Below, one piece after another: positions 59,851-64,000 of a stretch of DNA of 64,000 bases. The stretch's first letter is position 1. Each line of letters begins with the position of its first letter. The notes below the pieces were generated by a model that worked only from the letters and a program-made list of their open reading frames with translations, did no database searches and had not been told where the DNA came from. Made by a program: the position numbers and the translations under genes. The stretch is from Lachnospiraceae bacterium (GTDB taxonomy: Bacteria; Bacillota; Clostridia; Lachnospirales; Lachnospiraceae): NCBI GenBank assembly GCA_015058015.1, contig SVDM01000008.1, forward strand, positions 1 to 64,000, given 5' to 3'.

Positions 59851-61335
59851 ATGAACAATATACCACAGGTTAAGATCGGAATTGTGGCTGTTAGCCGTGA
59901 CTGTTTCCCGGAGAGCTTGTCAGTAGACAGAAGAAAAGCCCTTATTAAGGCTTACACAGACAAGTATGATGCTAAGAACATTTACGAGTGCCCCATCTGT
60001 ATCGTTGAAAGCGAGATTCACATGGTACAGGCTCTTGAAGATGTTAAGAAAGCCGGATGCAATGCTTTGGTTGTATACCTCGGCAATTTCGGACCGGAGA
60101 TTTCAGAGACCCTTCTTGCCAAGCATTTTGAAGGACCTAAGATGTTTATCGCAGCAGCCGAGGAAAGCCAGGCAGATCTTCTTGACGGAAGAGGCGATGC
60201 ATATTGCGGAATGCTTAATGCAAGCTACAACTTAAAGCTTCGCAGTATCAGGGCTTATATCCCTGAGTATCCCGTTGGCACAGCAGAAGAGTGTGCTGAT
60301 ATGATTGAAGAATTTGTACCCATTGCAAGAGCTCTTGTAGGACTTTCCGAGCTTAAGATTATTTCTTTTGGTCCACGTCCCATGAACTTCCTTGCATGTA
60401 ACGCACCCATTCAGCAGCTTTACAACATGGGTATAGAGATAGAAGAGAACTCCGAGCTTGACCTTTTCGAGGCATTTAACAAGCATGAAGGAGACCCCAG
60501 AATTCCCGACAAGATTAAAGAGATGGAAGGAGAGCTTGGCTGCGCCAACAAGAAGCCTGAGATTCTCCCCAAGCTTGCTCAGTATGAACTTACATTACTT
60601 GATTGGGTTGAGGAGCATAAGGGTTATCGCAAATGCGTAGCTATCGCCGGTAAATGCTGGCCTGCATTCCAGACCCAGTTCGGATTCGTTCCGTGCTACG
60701 TTAACAGCCGCTTAGCAGGCATGGGAATTCCCGTATCCTGCGAGGTTGATATCTACGGATGTTTAAGTGAATTCATCGGAACCTGCGTAAGTAACGATGT
60801 GGTTACACTTCTTGATATCAACAACTCAGTACCGGCAGATATGTACAAAGAAGCTATCGAAGGTAAGTTTAATTACACTCATAAAGATACATTTATGGGC
60901 TTCCATTGCGGCAATACAAACGCAAAGAAGTTATCTTCCTGCGAGATGAAGTACCAGAAGATTATGGCAAGAAATCTTCCTATCGAGGTTACCAACGGAA
61001 CTCTCGAGGGAGATATTGCGCCGGGAGATATTACCTTCTACAGAATCCAGTCTACGGCTGACAATAAGCTTCGTGCTTATATTGCACAGGGCGAGGTACT
61101 TCCTGTAGCGACCAAGTCCTTTGGAGGTATCGGAGTATTTGCTATACCCGAGATGGGACGTTTCTATCGCCACGTGCTTATAGAGAAGAACTTCCCTCAT
61201 CACGGAGCAGTTGCCTTCGGACATTTCGGCAAGGCATTATTCGAGGTATTCAAGTACGCAGGAGTTCCGGTTGAAGATCTTAATTATAACCAGCCAAAGA
61301 GCCTGCCGTACCCGACAGAGAATCCTTTTGCATAA
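59851..61335 (+). CDS. L-fucose/L-arabinose isomerase-like protein
   Basis: A 494-residue protein of the FucI/AraA superfamily, which interconverts aldoses and ketoses with manganese. The N-terminal Rossmann domain (GIVAVSRDCFPESL, GCNALVVYLGNFGPEISE) and the C-terminal domain (GRFYRHVLIEKNFPHHGAVAFGHFGKALFEV in parts) are both present. The metal site should involve Glu/Asp/His residues near 300-340 and 445. It lacks adjacent fucose genes, so the natural sugar is uncertain; fucose, arabinose or a rare sugar is likely. GGAGG precedes the ATG. Confidence 0.88.
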   Translation: MNNIPQVKIGIVAVSRDCFPESLSVDRRKALIKAYTDKYDAKNIYECPICIVESEIHMVQALEDVKKAGCNALVVYLGNFGPEISETLLAKHFEGPKMFIAAAEESQADLLDGRGDAYCGMLNASYNLKLRSIRAYIPEYPVGTAEECADMIEEFVPIARALVGLSELKIISFGPRPMNFLACNAPIQQLYNMGIEIEENSELDLFEAFNKHEGDPRIPDKIKEMEGELGCANKKPEILPKLAQYELTLLDWVEEHKGYRKCVAIAGKCWPAFQTQFGFVPCYVNSRLAGMGIPVSCEVDIYGCLSEFIGTCVSNDVVTLLDINNSVPADMYKEAIEGKFNYTHKDTFMGFHCGNTNAKKLSSCEMKYQKIMARNLPIEVTNGTLEGDIAPGDITFYRIQSTADNKLRAYIAQGEVLPVATKSFGGIGVFAIPEMGRFYRHVLIEKNFPHHGAVAFGHFGKALFEVFKYAGVPVEDLNYNQPKSLPYPTENPFA

Positions 61336-61355
61336 TACAATTTCATAAGAATAAA

Positions 61356-61385
61356 GCCGGGACCTTAGGTCCCGGCAATATTTTT
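61356..61385 (+). terminator. Terminator of the isomerase gene
   Basis: A 9-bp perfect stem (61356-61364 with 61368-61376), loop TTA, followed by AATATTTTTG. The following 61386-61694 holds no gene; the likely promoter of the regulator is near TATAATC at 61604-61610. Confidence 0.9.
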
Positions 61386-61694
61386 GAGTAGAAAGACTTT
61401 CTCCCCACTCTGTTATTGGGAAGGGCTAATTATATAAAAGGGGAAAACCAGCCCTACATCTGATTTGAGTATAACGAGACCACAGTCACCATTCAACGAG
61501 TTGAAATCTGCAAGCATCCTTTATGTAACGGGTGCACATTTTGACGAGCCGTAACAGGGCACCTTGCACACCGCATTCTTGATTAGAATTGTTCCTATAT
61601 GTTATAATCTATACATTGCATAAGGGGGATTAAATAGGAGATGCAAGTATCTGTTGATGTTTAGCTATACGTGACTGTAGGGGGAAGGACGTAA

Positions 61695-63290
61695 ATGACT
61701 AATCTATCTTTTTGTCTTAAGCGGATGACTCCGCATATCGACGAGAAATTCATGACTGATACCAAACCGGGACAGGTACATGGTATCAAGATTCTAGACA
61801 GTAATAATAATAACCTTTTAATATCGGCTGATTACGTTTATATCGGTGAACTGAAGGATGTAATGAGGGCCGCCACGGAATACGACGGAGAAGAAGTCGT
61901 TACCATGATTTCGGCAGCGGCGGAAGATAGGAGCATCTTTTTGCCGGTGAAGAAAGTTAATCTTGTTGCCATGGACTATTCCCTGGTGGATTTATTCAAC
62001 CAGCTTAACGGTATTCTGGAAGTATACAGTTCCTGGGATCGTATCATTACGGATACGGTCTATAATGACGAAGGAATAAACGGTCTTATTGCAAGATGCG
62101 GAGAATTCTTGGATGCCCAGGTAATGCTCTTCAACACCGGATATCATCTTCTGGCCGGAAGCTTTTCCAAGACATTTACATCTCATTTTTCATCAGAGGT
62201 ATGCCGGTCGGAATTCTTGTGCTATGATACCGTAATTAAGTTGGAGAAACGTCTTGAGGAATGTGAAGAGGGCGACAAGGATAACTACTATCATTTCATA
62301 CCCAGTGATGAGGATACCCATGTATTTATCAGAAGAATAATAGTAGACGGAATGGCTGCCGGAATAATAATGATAATTATGCAGACGGTTCCGGATGAAT
62401 ATGATATGTTCCATCTGACGCACCAGTTAGCGGCAGTGATTCGAAGTCTGTCTGGCGAAAAGTTTATGGGCAGTATGGTAACGGGCAGCAGGCTCGGTTC
62501 TCTTATAGCGGATATACACCAGAAGCGGCCCATCAGCGAGCTGGAAGTAGTGGACCGTTTAAGTGGCCTTGAGTACAAGCTGGGAACATACATAAGATGC
62601 ATAATCATAAGCTTTAATGATGTGGACTATGAGCCGCCTTACGAGGAGGTTCTTCGCAAGGTGTCCTATCTGTTCGGGAATTGCAATACAGCTCTTTATA
62701 AGAACACAATCCTTATAATATACTCCGATGATAAGAAGACTCACCGTTTGCCGGATGTGCTGTATTATTCGGATTTTAACACCTTGCTGGAGGAATACCA
62801 TGCAATAGCCGTGGTATCAGGCTCCATAAGACACTACGAGAAGTTTAAACCGGTTTATCTGCTGTGCAGAAGACTGGGAAGGATCCTTCGAAAGATGACT
62901 TTCCATAACTCATATGGAAGAGTGTATCCTTTTGATGAATTCTCCATATATGTATCCATTGATATGGCGGCAAGGCAGTTCGCGGACACTCTGGGTTCTA
63001 CGGATATTATCCTCTTAACGGACCCGGCGGTAATAACCTTGCATCGCTACGATAAAGAACATAACAGTAATCTGTGCGACGTGCTGCTAAACTACTTATC
63101 CGCAGGCCGCAGCATTACTCAGACAGCAGAGGCTTTGTTCATGCACCGTAACACTGTCCAGAATAAGATAGCCAAGATTACTCAGCTTATAACCCTAGAC
63201 CTTTCCGATGGAAATGTGCAGCAGAGGCTTCTCTATGCCTGCCAGATTATAAAATACTATACGGAGTACTTGAACCAAGAGCTTGAGTGA
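61695..63290 (+). CDS. PucR/CdaR-family transcriptional regulator
   Basis: A 531-residue regulator. The C-terminal 55 residues hold the PucR-type HTH: LLNYLSAGRSITQTAEALFMHRNTVQNKIAKI in two parts around residue 463-500 (RSITQTAEALFMHR and NTVQNKIAKI). A sensor-like region occupies about 1-300. The middle has GGDEF-like fold similarity typical of CdaR. Regulators of this class commonly control uptake and catabolism of sugars, purines or sugar acids. The adjacent isomerase and the carboxylate-type transporter at 63555 are its closest potential targets. GGGGGAAGG precedes the ATG. Confidence 0.9.
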   Translation: MTNLSFCLKRMTPHIDEKFMTDTKPGQVHGIKILDSNNNNLLISADYVYIGELKDVMRAATEYDGEEVVTMISAAAEDRSIFLPVKKVNLVAMDYSLVDLFNQLNGILEVYSSWDRIITDTVYNDEGINGLIARCGEFLDAQVMLFNTGYHLLAGSFSKTFTSHFSSEVCRSEFLCYDTVIKLEKRLEECEEGDKDNYYHFIPSDEDTHVFIRRIIVDGMAAGIIMIIMQTVPDEYDMFHLTHQLAAVIRSLSGEKFMGSMVTGSRLGSLIADIHQKRPISELEVVDRLSGLEYKLGTYIRCIIISFNDVDYEPPYEEVLRKVSYLFGNCNTALYKNTILIIYSDDKKTHRLPDVLYYSDFNTLLEEYHAIAVVSGSIRHYEKFKPVYLLCRRLGRILRKMTFHNSYGRVYPFDEFSIYVSIDMAARQFADTLGSTDIILLTDPAVITLHRYDKEHNSNLCDVLLNYLSAGRSITQTAEALFMHRNTVQNKIAKITQLITLDLSDGNVQQRLLYACQIIKYYTEYLNQELE

Positions 63291-63300
63291 CGCTGCTCTC

Positions 63301-63430
63301 GCTCCGAGTAATAATTACCCCGATGACACGCTTTCGCTCCGGCTCCGAGCGTAACGGTTCTAAGCTCACTCTTCGAGTTCACTAAGAACCGACGTCTCCG
63401 AGGGTCCTCGGTGTATTTATTATTCGGAGC
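63301..63430. repeat. Long-range inverted repeat region
   Basis: GCTCCGA (63301-63307) pairs with TCGGAGC (63424-63430) and TAATAA (63309-63314) with TTATTA (63417-63422). Inside is GGTTCT/AGAACC (63356-63361, 63385-63390), and CTCCGAG words recur at about 63302, 63342 and 63395. No gene is seen in 63291-63499. The region could be a structured RNA, an intergenic repeat family or a transcript processing site. Confidence 0.55.
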
Positions 63431-63499
63431 TTGACAGCTGCCTTAGGCTCGGGGAAATATTACGCGGGTTCTAATACACTAGTACACTAATACATAAAA

Positions 63500-63528
63500 A
63501 AAGAGGTTGCCACAAGGACAACCTCTTT
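63500..63528 (-). terminator. Terminator of the minus-strand transporter gene
   Basis: AAAGAGGTTG (63500-63509) pairs perfectly with CAACCTCTTT (63519-63528), 9-base loop. On the minus strand a run of seven Ts follows. Confidence 0.87.
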
Positions 63529-63554
63529 CGTATTTTTAGGAATCTGTCTATTAA

Positions 63555-64000
63555 TTATACAGAGAAGAATCCAAACAATCCGATTGTTGCAATAACCATT
63601 GTAATAAGCGGGCAAACAAGAGCAACGATAATCATCTTGTTGGTTAACTGCTCTTTTACTTCGTTGTCTGAACATGAAGCAATTGTAAGAGCACCGCCTG
63701 TTGAGAATGGTGAAACCGCTGTTGATAATCCTCCGAAGAAGATACATGCATAAAGCATTACAGGGTTCAAGCTCAGTGAAGCAGCAAGTCCCGGTACCAA
63801 GGGGTACATAAGGGGCATAACCGTTGAGGTTGAACTTGAGAAGAAACTCAAGAATGCTGCGAAGAATACGATTGCTGCAGGTACAAGGAATGGCGGGATA
63901 GATGTCTGAAGTGCCTGTGTAATAGCATCTACAAGACCTGCCTTGGTTGCTACCTGGATAAGTGTATATACACCAACGATCATAACGATTGTGTTAATAG
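63555..64000 (-). CDS. Membrane transporter, 3' part only (carboxylate/anion-type)
   Basis: The C-terminal 148 or so residues of a transporter; the frame stays open to the window end, so the 5' part is outside. At least four spanning segments are present, with the loop FFSSSTSTVMPLMYPL and FGGLSTAVSPFSTGGAL, patterns of the ion-transporter superfamily that includes SLC13, MatC and related dicarboxylate carriers. The substrate is inferred as an organic acid. It is convergent with the PucR-type regulator and its terminator follows the stop. The ATG at 63983 is only an internal methionine. Confidence 0.7.
   Translation of the reverse strand, partial: INTIVMIVGVYTLIQVATKAGLVDAITQALQTSIPPFLVPAAIVFFAAFLSFFSSSTSTVMPLMYPLVPGLAASLSLNPVMLYACIFFGGLSTAVSPFSTGGALTIASCSDNEVKEQLTNKMIIVALVCPLITMVIATIGLFGFFSV

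Noticed and set aside
1-64000. tRNA, rRNA, prophage or integrative element
   Set aside because: No T-loop signature, rRNA core, integrase or phage structural gene was seen in reading both strands.

Overview
The window reads as a chromosomal segment of a strictly anaerobic, low-to-mid GC Clostridia bacterium, most likely a member of the Lachnospiraceae (Butyrivibrio/Roseburia-type relatives). Pointers are a Veg homologue, long-form ribosome hibernation factor, an [FeFe] hydrogenase paired with a GltD-like flavoprotein, rubrerythrin, a trigger-factor-like lipoprotein, many AGGAGG ribosome binding sites and frequent TTG/GTG starts. No rRNA, tRNA, CRISPR array, prophage or complete insertion sequence was recognised. 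Genus placement is inference.

Layout. 1-0.98 kb: lgt. About 1.0-11.5 kb: an AT-rich accessory block with two ABC systems, a LytTR-type response regulator and AgrC-like GHKL kinase pair, and a 15-residue tryptophan-rich peptide gene. Three promoters in it (before the first ABC operon, before the second, and before the peptide) carry the same paired 10-bp direct repeat with a -10 box 31-32 bases further on. I read this as one regulon: kinase and regulator sense a signal, perhaps the peptide itself, and switch on two membrane ABC systems and the peptide gene. Inserted in the block are a zinc-ribbon membrane protein, a HAD phosphatase, an Rpn-family nuclease and an exact-length duplicate of the phosphatase 3' end.

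11.5-31 kb: mostly core genes: an SDR reductase, hpf, ddl-murF, an acyltransferase, veg, ispE, galU, asnS, an NlpC/P60 hydrolase, aroD/aroE, and a hydrogenase pair. 30.5-32.5 kb: oxidative defence, with glutathione peroxidase under an OhrR-type operator, the ohrR gene itself, and rubrerythrin. 32.6-41.7 kb: an iron block with a P-type ATPase, a small DUF6110-like protein and a DtxR-type regulator (an arrangement resembling ferrosome fez loci), an adenylate-forming ligase, a MerR regulator, and feoA-feoA-feoB. The DtxR and feo promoters share an inverted repeat GTTAG-N6-CTAAC placed exactly in the 17-bp spacer between -35 and -10, so the regulator probably controls both iron import and the ATPase operon.

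41.8-64 kb: a zinc-ribbon/TPM membrane pair, an ABC-2 exporter, a cupin, an acyltransferase, BrnQ, a manganese riboswitch with mntP and a cation exchanger, two tandem methyltransferases, a lipoprotein, a GH3 glucosidase, arylamine N-acetyltransferase, a large unknown membrane protein, a fucose/arabinose isomerase-like enzyme, a PucR/CdaR-type regulator, and the 3' part of a carboxylate-type transporter running off the window end.
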